Shown: one piece after another, positions 7,141-14,151 of the stretch
Layout: every line of letters starts with the position of its first letter
Position numbering within the stretch: the stretch's first letter is position 1
Assembly: GCA_937897625.1 (NCBI GenBank)
Contig: CALCNZ010000289.1
Coordinates: 1 to 20,298, forward strand
DNA length: 20,298 nucleotides
Direction of reading: 5' to 3'
Source of the DNA: an uncultured Flavobacteriales bacterium
GTDB lineage: Bacteria > Bacteroidota > Bacteroidia > Flavobacteriales_D > Sanyastnellaceae
Program-made: the position numbers and the translations under genes
The notes under the pieces: generated by a model
The model's database searches: none
What the model was told of the DNA's origin: nothing
Seen by the model: only the letters and a program-made list of their open reading frames with translations

Positions 7141-8016
7141 TCAGTCCATTCGAATGTCTAATCCCCAACCCATTTTCTTTCGAATGGTTCGGAAGAAATT
7201 TCTTCCTTCCAAAAGTATCATTTGTAATTCGAACGGCGCGCGGCTCAGCGAGATTTCTGCTCCACCGTCTAGCACATATTGCGTACTGTCTAATGTTACC
7301 TGAATTTGTCCAGACCTGCACTCTGCCTTCAGCCTTACGGTAGAGGAGTCGCCAATAACCAACGGTCGGGCGGTTAGGTTGTGCGCAGAAATTGGAGTTA
7401 AGATGAAATTATTTGAGCTCGGGGTAACAATTGGACCTCCGCATGAAAGTGAATAAGCGGTGGAACCTGTAGGTGTTGCTACAATTAATCCATCTGCCCA
7501 GTAGCTGCTTAGAAAAGCTTTGTTTACTGAGGCATTAATCTTAATCATTTGATTTCGTGTGGCGTGATTGATCGTAATTTCATTCAATGCGAATGGAAAA
7601 TCTCCGAAATCGAATTGTTCCGATTTTATTTGAATAAACGAGCGCGGGTCAATGGTGTATTCCGAATTAACGAATTGTTCGAGCGCTTCGTCGGCTTCTG
7701 AAACACTTACGTGTGAGAGGAAGCCGAGTCTTCCTGTGTTTATTCCTAGAATAGGAATACGCTTCGAGCCAACGAGTCTTGCGGCATCGAGGAATGTCCC
7801 GTCTCCGCCAAAACTGAATAATGCCGCAGCGTTTTCAAATTCCGAATCCTCTTCAAACGTTGTGTGGGCCGGAATTTGAACAAGCGATTGAAGGAAACCT
7901 TCAAAGCCTTTGTAAACGCAAATGGAAATTCCGCGTCGCACCATTTTCTCTAGAAATTGCTGCACCGCAGGAGCCAAATCGGCATCGAATTTTTTTCCAA
8001 AAACGTAAACTAACAT
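7141..8016 (-). CDS. nadK: NAD kinase
   Basis: The 291-residue cytoplasmic enzyme phosphorylates NAD to NADP, feeding reductive biosynthesis such as the fatty acid pathway encoded further along this window. The diagnostic GGDGT motif is at residues 70-74. It is followed by GINTGRLGFL, the NEITINH segment, and the second nucleotide-binding block WADGLIVATPTGSTAYSLS. The length is standard. It begins 39 bases after the CBS-domain gene, and a TACATTTG element in that gap suggests an extra promoter, so nadK and the porG-uppS-bamA genes can be transcribed apart from the CBS gene. The ATG at 8016 is the natural start (MLVYVFGKKF). Confidence 0.96.
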   Translation of the reverse strand: MLVYVFGKKFDADLAPAVQQFLEKMVRRGISICVYKGFEGFLQSLVQIPAHTTFEEDSEFENAAALFSFGGDGTFLDAARLVGSKRIPILGINTGRLGFLSHVSVSEADEALEQFVNSEYTIDPRSFIQIKSEQFDFGDFPFALNEITINHATRNQMIKINASVNKAFLSSYWADGLIVATPTGSTAYSLSCGGPIVTPSSNNFILTPISAHNLTARPLVIGDSSTVRLKAECRSGQIQVTLDSTQYVLDGGAEISLSRAPFELQMILLEGRNFFRTIRKKMGWGLDIRMD

Positions 8017-8030
8017 ATTTTCTTAAAAAA

Positions 8031-8038
8031 CAAATGTA
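8031..8038 (-). promoter_or_regulatory. Putative -7 element upstream of nadK
   Basis: TACATTTG on the minus strand matches the Bacteroidota -7 consensus TAnnTTTG and lies 14 bases before the nadK ATG. No TTTG at proper -33 spacing was found; the nearest is only 11 bases away. It could drive nadK and the genes after it. The motif is short, so chance cannot be excluded. Confidence 0.4.
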
Positions 8039-8055
8039 GCGCTTTTCAGCAAACC

Positions 8056-8715
8056 CTACATATTCAGGTAACGCATGAGCTCGTCGTATCTATCTTTCAA
8101 CTCATTGTCGAATTGAGCCGCCTGAAACTTACTTAACACGGTGTAGTTGAACCGCTCGAGACTTTGTAAAATCGGATTCAAATCGGGAAGGTCTATCTTA
8201 ATGTGCATTTCTAAATTGCCCTCAGTTGCTGGAACCACAGAAAGACTTAAAATCTTAGCGTTGTTCTCTTCAATTATTCGGGCAATCTGCTGAATGCTGT
8301 GATCGCGCTCTGGCACTTGAAGAACAATGATACCGCCGTCTCGCATAACACCCAGCATCTCTGCCAAATGATCCAACAAATCGGCAGATGTGATACTTCC
8401 GAGGTAATTGTTCCCTTCGTCTACAACCGGAATAACGCTCAGGTCATTCTCGCTCATCACCTTCAACACATCTAAAACATGCGAATCGGGCAGAACAGAA
8501 ACCACCAACAAATCAAGTTCAGCTTGCACTTCGCCCGAATAAACTTCCGCATTTAAAAAGTCGCTTTCATTCGCTAGCCCAACAAACAATCCGTTTTCAA
8601 CCACAGGTAAATCATTCACCCGCAGTTCATCCATCAAATTCAATACGTGCAAAGCAGACGCTCCGCGGTTCAACGCGGGAAGGCTTTTCGATATTAAATT
8701 CAATGCTTTATTCAT
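8056..8715 (-). CDS. CBS-domain protein with ACT-like C-terminal region
   Basis: The 219-residue soluble protein has two CBS motifs. The first spans about residues 10-65 (ALHVLNLMDELRVNDLPVVEN). The second spans about 72-125 (VLDVLKVMSENDLSVIPVVD, then GSITSADLLDHLAEM). The last 90 residues (GGIIVLQVPERDHSIQQIA..., then LSLSVVPATEGNLEMHIKID) resemble an ACT-like small-molecule domain. CBS pairs usually bind adenine nucleotides, so a regulatory role sensing AMP, ATP or NAD-type ligands is plausible but not shown. No catalytic domain is attached. It sits between pdxJ (divergent) and nadK, an arrangement I recall from many Bacteroidota. The layout is like AcuB-type proteins. A good promoter match precedes it. 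The domain call is strong and the function unknown. Confidence 0.87.
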   Translation of the reverse strand: MNKALNLISKSLPALNRGASALHVLNLMDELRVNDLPVVENGLFVGLANESDFLNAEVYSGEVQAELDLLVVSVLPDSHVLDVLKVMSENDLSVIPVVDEGNNYLGSITSADLLDHLAEMLGVMRDGGIIVLQVPERDHSIQQIARIIEENNAKILSLSVVPATEGNLEMHIKIDLPDLNPILQSLERFNYTVLSKFQAAQFDNELKDRYDELMRYLNM

Positions 8716-8734
8716 GGATTAATGAAATGATGGT

Positions 8735-8763
8735 CAAACGTACATTCATTTTTCATTCCACAA
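8735..8763 (-). promoter_or_regulatory. Putative promoter of the CBS-nadK-porG-uppS-bamA block
   Basis: On the minus strand TTG (8763-8761), an 18-base spacer and TACGTTTG (8742-8735) fit the Bacteroidota -33/-7 promoter pattern. The -7 box ends 19 bases before the CBS gene ATG. This is the best-spaced promoter match in the window. It probably begins the long envelope transcript, although the internal nadK element may add to it. Confidence 0.55.
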
Positions 8764-8815
8764 CGTGAATTTCAATTCGATTATTGCCGAGTTTTGCACA
8801 ACCAATTTTGAATAC

Positions 8816-9529
8816 ATGATCGCACTTAGCGTAAACATTAATAAAATCGCAACCATTCGCAATGCGCGTGGGGGCAATACACCCGATGTCATTCTGGCAG
8901 CACAAAACATTGAACGCTTCGGAGCAGACGGAATTACCGTTCACCCGAGACCCGATGAGCGCCACATTCGCTACGCCGATGTTCCCGCCTTGAAAAAAGT
9001 GGTGAACACAGAATTCAATGTGGAAGGGTATCCAACTCCTGAATTTATCGAATTGGTTATTCAAGCGAAGCCCCATCAAGTAACCCTGGTTCCCGATGCA
9101 CCCGATGCCATTACCTCAAATGCCGGATGGGATGTAGAAAACCACTTCGATTTTTTATCTGGGATTGTGCAAGAACTTCACGCACATGGCATGCGTGTAA
9201 GCCTATTCATGGAAGCCAATCCAAGCCTCATGAAAAGAGCTGCTGAGACCGGAACAGACCGAATTGAATTGTACACCGAAAGCTATGCCGTAGGCTATTC
9301 GGCAAACAAAGAACAAGCCGTTGCGCCCTTCGTTGAAACCGCCAAAGCCGCTCATGAAGCGGGCTTGGGAATAAATGCTGGACATGATCTAAATCTCGAA
9401 AATCTAAAATACTTCGCTCAGCACGTACCTTATCTCGACGAGGTTTCAATCGGACACGCGCTCATTTCTGACGCGCTTTATTTCGGATTGGAAAACACCG
9501 TTCAGATGTATAAAAACGAATTACGCTAA
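8816..9529 (+). CDS. pdxJ: Pyridoxine 5'-phosphate synthase
   Basis: PdxJ condenses 1-deoxy-D-xylulose 5-phosphate with 3-amino-2-oxopropyl phosphate to form pyridoxine 5'-phosphate in the DXP-dependent vitamin B6 route. The start is set at the ATG at 8816, giving 237 residues and the standard opening LSVNINKIATIRNARGG. A more upstream ATG would add 17 residues with no family counterpart. Active-site residues are visible as His43 (TVHPRPDERHI), Glu70 (NVEGYPTPEF), the late His in NAGHDLNLENL, and the phosphate loop EVSIGHALISDA. It faces the CBS gene across 100 bases. Its TAA overlaps the ATG of the next gene in TAATG, so the hydrolase is probably translated by reinitiation. Kbl and other PLP enzymes would use its product. 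Confidence 0.96.
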   Translation: MIALSVNINKIATIRNARGGNTPDVILAAQNIERFGADGITVHPRPDERHIRYADVPALKKVVNTEFNVEGYPTPEFIELVIQAKPHQVTLVPDAPDAITSNAGWDVENHFDFLSGIVQELHAHGMRVSLFMEANPSLMKRAAETGTDRIELYTESYAVGYSANKEQAVAPFVETAKAAHEAGLGINAGHDLNLENLKYFAQHVPYLDEVSIGHALISDALYFGLENTVQMYKNELR

Positions 9530-10299
9530 TGAAATTGTTTTTCAATAAATACGGAGAAGGCAAACCCTTACTTATTTTTCATGGACTCTTCGGATCGGGA
9601 GACAATTGGACCACACACGCTAAAAGGTGGGCAGAACATGGATTCTGTGTCTACACCATAGACCAACGCAACCACGGAAAATCTTCGCATTCAGATGAAA
9701 TGAACTACGCGCTCATGCGCGATGATGCCATTAATTTAATTGCGGCAGAAAACCTTCGCGACATTACTCTTTTGGGGCACAGCATGGGCGGAAAAACGGT
9801 GATGCACGTTGCACAAGAACTTGAATTTTTAATTGAAAAACTCATTGTGGTTGATATGGGGGTGAAGCGTTATCCGCGCCACCACGATGCAGTCTTCCAA
9901 GCCCTGCGCTCGGTGCCCCTGGATCAAATTCAATCAAGAGCTGAAGCAGAGGAAATATTCGCTCAAACAACACTCGACAAAGCCACACAACTCTTTCTAT
10001 TGAAAAACCTTTATTGGAAAGAACCCGGAAAGTTAGATTGGCGATTCAATCTAAATGCGTTAGAAATTCATATAGACGAAATTCTTGCTGAAGTTCCCTT
10101 GGGCAATGCCCTTCAGCTTCCAACACTGTTCATAAAAGGTGAACTTTCCAATTATATTTTGAAGGAAGACAAAGCGCAATTGGAGCAGCATTTCGCTCAG
10201 GTGAAAATTACAGAAGTGAAGAATTCCGGACATTGGCCGCATGCCGAATCACCCGAATTCTTCTTTCAGGAAGTATTAAACTTTAGCCTAAACGGATAG
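9529..10299 (+). CDS. Alpha/beta hydrolase, YbfF-like esterase
   Basis: This is a 256-residue single-domain alpha/beta-fold hydrolase without a signal peptide. Visible features are the oxyanion-hole motif HGLFGSGDNW from residue 18, the strand motif IDQRNHGKS, the nucleophile elbow GHSMGG with Ser85, a VVDMG segment with Asp109 that matches the acid used by YbfF-type esterases, and the catalytic His235 in SGHWPHAESP. The overall pattern is that of YbfF-like acyl-CoA or short-chain ester thioesterases, but the substrate cannot be read from sequence. Its ATG overlaps the pdxJ stop (TAATG), so the two are co-transcribed and coupled. A direct part in B6 metabolism is not implied. Confidence 0.88.
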   Translation: MKLFFNKYGEGKPLLIFHGLFGSGDNWTTHAKRWAEHGFCVYTIDQRNHGKSSHSDEMNYALMRDDAINLIAAENLRDITLLGHSMGGKTVMHVAQELEFLIEKLIVVDMGVKRYPRHHDAVFQALRSVPLDQIQSRAEAEEIFAQTTLDKATQLFLLKNLYWKEPGKLDWRFNLNALEIHIDEILAEVPLGNALQLPTLFIKGELSNYILKEDKAQLEQHFAQVKITEVKNSGHWPHAESPEFFFQEVLNFSLNG

Positions 10300-10312
10300 A
10301 ACCGAAATCCTT

Positions 10313-10320
10313 TACCTTTG
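10313..10320 (+). promoter_or_regulatory. Putative -7 element of the universal stress protein gene
   Basis: TACCTTTG matches the Bacteroidota -7 consensus TAnnTTTG and ends 14 bases before the ATG, implying a very short leader. No convincing -33 TTG is found at the expected distance. The 35-base gap after the hydrolase stop holds nothing else. Confidence 0.5.
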
Positions 10321-10334
10321 CAAAAAATAATTTT

Positions 10335-11174
10335 ATGGGATTTTCTAAGAAAATTTTAGTGCCAGTCGATTTCACCAAGGTGAGCGATGTGGCTATTGAA
10401 CATGCTCTTTTAATGGGCAAAACTATCCTTGCTAATATTCATCTCATTCACATTGTAGAAAATAAAAAGCAAGTTTCTGAAGCGCGCTTGAAAATAGACG
10501 CATTGAAAGATCGTATTCGTGTTGAAAATGCTGTTGAGATTCACACACACGTGCGCATTGGAAATATTTTCGAAGACATTGATAAAGCTGCAACTGAAAT
10601 GGATGCCGCGCTTATTATTATGGGAACACACGGTGCTCGCGGATTGCAGTTCATGTCTGGAAGTCGTGCTTTGAAAATTGTAACTGAAAGCTCAATTCCG
10701 TTCATTGTTGTGCAAGAAAGAACTATTCGTCAGCACGGTTATAACCGCATAGTTGTGCCGTTGGATTTGCACAAAGAAACGAAACAGAAATTGAGTGCTG
10801 TTCGCGATGTGGCGAAGTATTTCAATTCGAAAGTGTATTTAGTTTCTCCAAATGAAACTGACGAATTTTTGAAGAATCAATTGGATCGTAACATGAATTA
10901 CGCAATTGATTATTTAACGTCATTGGATATTCCTGTTGAAGTTGAAATAACAGAAACGAAGTCTGAAGGATCTTTTGTGAAGTCTTTATTGAAGTATTCA
11001 GCAGCGGTTGAAGCCGATTTAATTTGCATTATGAATTTCTATGAAAGCTCTTTGTTGAATGTGTTCAACTCGAGCTACGAACAGCAAGTGATTACCAACG
11101 ATGCGCAGATACCTGTGTTGTGCGTGAATCCGGTTGACACCTACGTTGCCGACCGTTCAAGCTTAGCTTCGTAA
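10335..11174 (+). CDS. Tandem universal stress protein (UspA family)
   Basis: The 279-residue cytoplasmic protein is made of two USP domains. Domain 1 (about residues 3-135) opens with KKILVPVDFTKVSDVAIEHA and holds the nucleotide-binding pattern IMGTHGARG...SGSRALKIV. Its GTHG-x8-GS spacing is one residue shorter than the textbook x9. Domain 2 (about 140-270, opening NRIVVPLDLHKETKQKL) lacks the glycine motif; its last strand region reads ICIMNFYESSLLNVF. Only the first half is therefore likely to bind ATP. Such double proteins usually act as stress-linked binding proteins or regulators. The gene has its own promoter-like element and ends 3 bases from the end of the convergent phosphatase gene. 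The family call is firm and the exact role unknown. Confidence 0.92.
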   Translation: MGFSKKILVPVDFTKVSDVAIEHALLMGKTILANIHLIHIVENKKQVSEARLKIDALKDRIRVENAVEIHTHVRIGNIFEDIDKAATEMDAALIIMGTHGARGLQFMSGSRALKIVTESSIPFIVVQERTIRQHGYNRIVVPLDLHKETKQKLSAVRDVAKYFNSKVYLVSPNETDEFLKNQLDRNMNYAIDYLTSLDIPVEVEITETKSEGSFVKSLLKYSAAVEADLICIMNFYESSLLNVFNSSYEQQVITNDAQIPVLCVNPVDTYVADRSSLAS

Positions 11175-11177
11175 TTA

Positions 11178-12644
11178 TTAAATTCGAATACCGATTACCA
11201 GAAGGTCATCGGTTTGTTCCACTGAACCCTTCCAAGCGTCAAACGTTTCGTGAAGGGTTTTTTCTTGTGCATCTATTTCCAAACTGGCAATTGCGCTGAG
11301 CATTTCTTTGAATCGCTTGCGCATGAATTTTTTGTTGGTCGCTTCGCCAAATTGATCGGCATAACCGTCGCTGCAAGCGTATACCATGTCATTCTTTTCC
11401 AATTGAAATTTCTGCGTAGCGAACGAATCTCCTTTTTCACCAAAGGTTCCTATGCTTCGTTTGGTTGGCGCCAATTCAATAATCTCATTGTTCCGCACAA
11501 CATATAAGGGAATATTCGCACCGCAATATTCCAGCAGCATTTCCTTTTCGTCTATGGCACAAAGTGCAATGTCCATTCCGTCGCGAACTCCATTGTTGTT
11601 GTTTCGAAGCACCTCGGTTCCTAAGCGATTAACATTGTTCAAAATTTGTGAAGGGTCTACAAAAACTTTGGTCACATGATTCAAAAAATTGTGACCGACC
11701 AAACTCATGAAGGCACCGGGAACGCCATGTCCCGTGCAGTCTGCAGCGGCGAACAACTTCCTTCCACCTACATTTTTAAACCAATAAAAATCGCCACTTA
11801 CAACAGCCTTCGGGACATAAAAAACAAAACTCTTATTGAAGATTTGTCTCACAGCACCCATGTTCGGTAAGATGGTATTTTGAAGTCTTTGCGCGTAATT
11901 AATGCTGTCTGTTAAATCGCGATACAACAAATTCAACTGCTCTTTTTGCACCTCTGACTCTTCTTTTTGCTTGCGCAATTTCGTTGTGAAGTAAGCAATA
12001 GCAATTCCTGCGAATAACACGAACAACGAAACAATAACCAACACGCCCGTCAATCTCGAAAACTGCACATTCATTTCTTCAATTTCAGCATTCATACGCT
12101 CGGTCTGCCTTTTGCGCAAACGATTCAAAATGCCTTCCGCTTGTTCAACCACCAATGGAATTCCACTTCCTTCAATAAAATAAGATTCAGCGTCCATGAG
12201 TGCAACCGGATTGCTGTAGCTGTCGAAGGTTGGCAAAAGTTCTTGAACAGCTTTAAATTGAATAAGCATCTCGCCTACTTTGCGCTCTAACGTGTCTAAG
12301 CTTTTTTGTTCTTCCGCACTAAAATTACTCTTCACTTCTTGTAGGCGCATCCATGATTTCATAAGGGAGCTGTCGCTTATAGACTTCATTTCTTTCCGAT
12401 GAAGGTCTTCCTCTACCCGCTGCACAAAAGCCCATTCTTTAATTAAGTCTTTCGATCGAAGCGTATAACTCTCGAGCTCCTGCAGTCTTCCAATGGAAGG
12501 AACGTACTTGTCGTTAATTTTTCGATTGATATCGAAACTGCGCTGAAGGGTAATCATGGTCATGATTAAAGTTCCCGCAACAACAAATATGATGGCTCCG
12601 AAACCCAGTCCCAAGCGATACTTCTTGTTGAAGAACCAATTCAT
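11178..12644 (-). CDS. Membrane sensor PP2C/SpoIIE-type serine phosphatase
   Basis: The start is placed at the ATG at 12644 (488 residues); an in-frame TTG three codons upstream is less likely. A transmembrane helix (about residues 11-33) is followed by a helical extracytoplasmic region (34-197), a second helix (198-219), a coiled-coil linker (220-257) ending DSINYAQRLQNTILP, and a C-terminal SpoIIE/PP2C domain. Metal-site and core motifs are intact: VVSGDFYWF (Asp285), AADCTGHGVPGAF (Asp302), DGMDIALCAID and YACSDGYADQFGE. It should dephosphorylate a serine/threonine phosphoprotein, possibly an anti-sigma-factor antagonist, in response to a periplasmic signal. No partner kinase or antagonist gene is in the window. 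It starts 9 bases after the helical-repeat gene, third in a cassette with a YfiR-like protein. Confidence 0.92.
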   Translation of the reverse strand: MNWFFNKKYRLGLGFGAIIFVVAGTLIMTMITLQRSFDINRKINDKYVPSIGRLQELESYTLRSKDLIKEWAFVQRVEEDLHRKEMKSISDSSLMKSWMRLQEVKSNFSAEEQKSLDTLERKVGEMLIQFKAVQELLPTFDSYSNPVALMDAESYFIEGSGIPLVVEQAEGILNRLRKRQTERMNAEIEEMNVQFSRLTGVLVIVSLFVLFAGIAIAYFTTKLRKQKEESEVQKEQLNLLYRDLTDSINYAQRLQNTILPNMGAVRQIFNKSFVFYVPKAVVSGDFYWFKNVGGRKLFAAADCTGHGVPGAFMSLVGHNFLNHVTKVFVDPSQILNNVNRLGTEVLRNNNNGVRDGMDIALCAIDEKEMLLEYCGANIPLYVVRNNEIIELAPTKRSIGTFGEKGDSFATQKFQLEKNDMVYACSDGYADQFGEATNKKFMRKRFKEMLSAIASLEIDAQEKTLHETFDAWKGSVEQTDDLLVIGIRI

Positions 12645-12653
12645 GGGATTCAA

Positions 12654-13541
12654 TTAGTTTGATTTGAATTTCTTCTCAGACTCTTTCTTTAAGCGCAGAT
12701 ACTCTTCCTCTCTGCCTAAGGCGCGGTTCACAAACATAAGCACCTTGTAGTTTGTTGGTGAAGGGGCGCATGAAGCAAACGCTTGCTGCGCATAAGGAAT
12801 AGCCGCCTTGAATTTTTTCACACTTTCATCTTGAATGGAAATCAAATCCATCATGTCGGTCTGCGCTCCAATCTTACGAATCATGTATACACCCTGATTG
12901 TAATTCACAATGGCCAAGTTTAAGTTCGCGGTGCAATTGCGATTATCGATTGAGAGCACTTTCGAATAGTACTCTAAACACAGCGAATAATGATGATTGT
13001 CCTCGGTGTTTTTTATCCAATTGCGATAATGACCTTCGGCCATTTTGCTGTTGAATTCCAACTTCAAGTCTTTCAGTTCAGATTCTGAACCCTTGTATAG
13101 ATCTTCGAACTTCTTGAATAAATCCAGTGGTTCGTTCTCCGATTCGTTATCCATTTCTGCGGTTCGCAAGAGCGCGTCATTGAAATAAGTGAAGGCAATG
13201 AATTGCAACGCTGCATCTATATTCGCCGCGAATTCCAAATTCGAATCGAACTCCTGCGCTTTTTTCAAAGCCACTACGCTGCGATATCTGTAATTACTCT
13301 GACGCTGATGGGCCTCTTTTTGTTTGTAGAGTTCTTTCAAAATAAATCCTTTCACATACCAGGCATTCGCATCGGAATTCAGATCGGCAGATTTAAAACC
13401 TTCGTCAACTTGCGCCAATGCTTCATCGTACTTTTTCTCGGCACATAATTCTGCTGCTTTTGCCACAAGCGGATTCACCTGTGCGTAGCCCATTGGAATC
13501 GCACCCAACAACATGAAAAGGAGAAAAAAGGTATGCTTCAT
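12654..13541 (-). CDS. Exported TPR-like helical repeat protein
   Basis: The 295-residue protein has a signal peptide (MKHTFFLLFMLLGAIPMGYAQ, cleavage near residue 20) and no lipobox cysteine, so it is likely a soluble periplasmic protein. The mature part is almost wholly helical, with TPR-like units. One is near residues 26-60 (AAELCAEKKYDEALAQVDEGF, then NAWYVKGFILKELY). Another is near 180-215 (YSLCLEYYSKVLSIDNRNCTANLNLAIV). A last one is near 245-290. The repeats are degenerate and I do not recognise a named family. It lies between the YfiR-like gene (1 base apart) and the phosphatase gene (9 bases apart), so all three are surely co-expressed. A protein-binding adaptor in the periplasm is the natural guess. 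Confidence 0.75.
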   Translation of the reverse strand: MKHTFFLLFMLLGAIPMGYAQVNPLVAKAAELCAEKKYDEALAQVDEGFKSADLNSDANAWYVKGFILKELYKQKEAHQRQSNYRYRSVVALKKAQEFDSNLEFAANIDAALQFIAFTYFNDALLRTAEMDNESENEPLDLFKKFEDLYKGSESELKDLKLEFNSKMAEGHYRNWIKNTEDNHHYSLCLEYYSKVLSIDNRNCTANLNLAIVNYNQGVYMIRKIGAQTDMMDLISIQDESVKKFKAAIPYAQQAFASCAPSPTNYKVLMFVNRALGREEEYLRLKKESEKKFKSN

Positions 13542-13542
13542 A

Positions 13543-14061
13543 TTATTGAACTTTCCATTGTAAAATTTTATTCCCCGGGGTAATTTTCTTTTCAGTAAGA
13601 GCCGCTTCGCTTAATTCATAGCGAATAGAATTATCTACGGTCTTGAAATTTATAGCAGCGCCGCTGCCCAGCGCTCCTTCCCAATTCGTAACTACCAAGG
13701 TGCTCTTCCCTTTCACCTCTTTCATGATCTTGGCCAAATCGGCCTTTTTCGATTTATCGATAAAAACAATGTGACTGCTTGTTCCTGGCTTGTAATCCGA
13801 CCAGGCTTGCACTTCGATGGTCTGTGCACCAACAGGCTTCATTCCATACTTCTCTACCACGTGTTTGTATACGGCCTCGTTCCCATATACCACTATAAGG
13901 AATTTTCCTTTTTTCATTTCCATTGGCCAATTGCTATTCACCGCAAATTGATAAATGAAATTGGCTTGAATCATAGCACGCGAATCTCCTTCGTCTATCT
14001 GCTGAGCAGACAGACCTTGACCTGCGGCCAAAATAATAAGAAGTAAAAAGATTCGCTTCAT
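13543..14061 (-). CDS. YfiR-family (DUF4154) periplasmic protein
   Basis: This is a 172-residue secreted protein with a signal peptide ending GLSAQ (about residue 19). The mature sequence fits the YfiR/DUF4154 fold: an opening helix IQANFIYQFAVNSNWP, the strand FLIVVYGNEAVY, the strand SSHIVFIDKSKKADL, then STLVVTNWEGAL, INFKTVDNSIRYELSEAAL and a terminal hydrophobic strand. In Pseudomonas, YfiR is a periplasmic repressor of the diguanylate cyclase YfiN. Its disulfide-forming cysteines have no counterparts here, because this protein has no cysteine at all. There is no GGDEF protein nearby; the membrane partner encoded in the same cassette is a SpoIIE phosphatase. Control of that phosphatase is an inference from gene order. 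It is the first gene of the cassette, behind a TAnnTTTG element. Confidence 0.85.
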   Translation of the reverse strand: MKRIFLLLIILAAGQGLSAQQIDEGDSRAMIQANFIYQFAVNSNWPMEMKKGKFLIVVYGNEAVYKHVVEKYGMKPVGAQTIEVQAWSDYKPGTSSHIVFIDKSKKADLAKIMKEVKGKSTLVVTNWEGALGSGAAINFKTVDNSIRYELSEAALTEKKITPGNKILQWKVQ

Positions 14062-14088
14062 TCTGTTACACGCTATTCAGGCGCATAA

Positions 14089-14096
14089 CAAATCTA
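14089..14096 (-). promoter_or_regulatory. Putative -7 element of the YfiR/TPR/SpoIIE cassette
   Basis: TAGATTTG on the minus strand matches TAnnTTTG and ends 27 bases before the YfiR-like ATG. It lies in the 90-base gap after the FAD oxidoreductase gene, the only sizeable gap on this strand between 18384 and 11178. No clear -33 TTG is found. A separate transcript for the cassette is the likely reading. Confidence 0.45.
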
Positions 14097-14151
14097 TTTG
14101 AACAAATTAAACCTTCTTAAGAATAAGATATAATTTCTTCACCTTGAATTG

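Noticed and set aside
8785..8815. pdxJ promoter TTG-N16-CAATTTTG
   Set aside because: It deviates from the -7 consensus at the first base and would leave almost no leader before the ATG.
8753..9079. 108-codon minus-strand frame opposite pdxJ
   Set aside because: It overlaps the well-supported pdxJ gene entirely and has no domain or start context.
12644..12653. TTG start for the SpoIIE phosphatase at 12653
   Set aside because: An ATG three codons downstream leaves the first membrane helix intact, so the TTG is unnecessary.
14097..14151. Possible terminator after the FAD oxidoreductase gene
   Set aside because: The area contains the self-complementary TTCTTAAGAA and some GAAG/CTTC pairing, but no stable GC stem and no T run on the minus strand.
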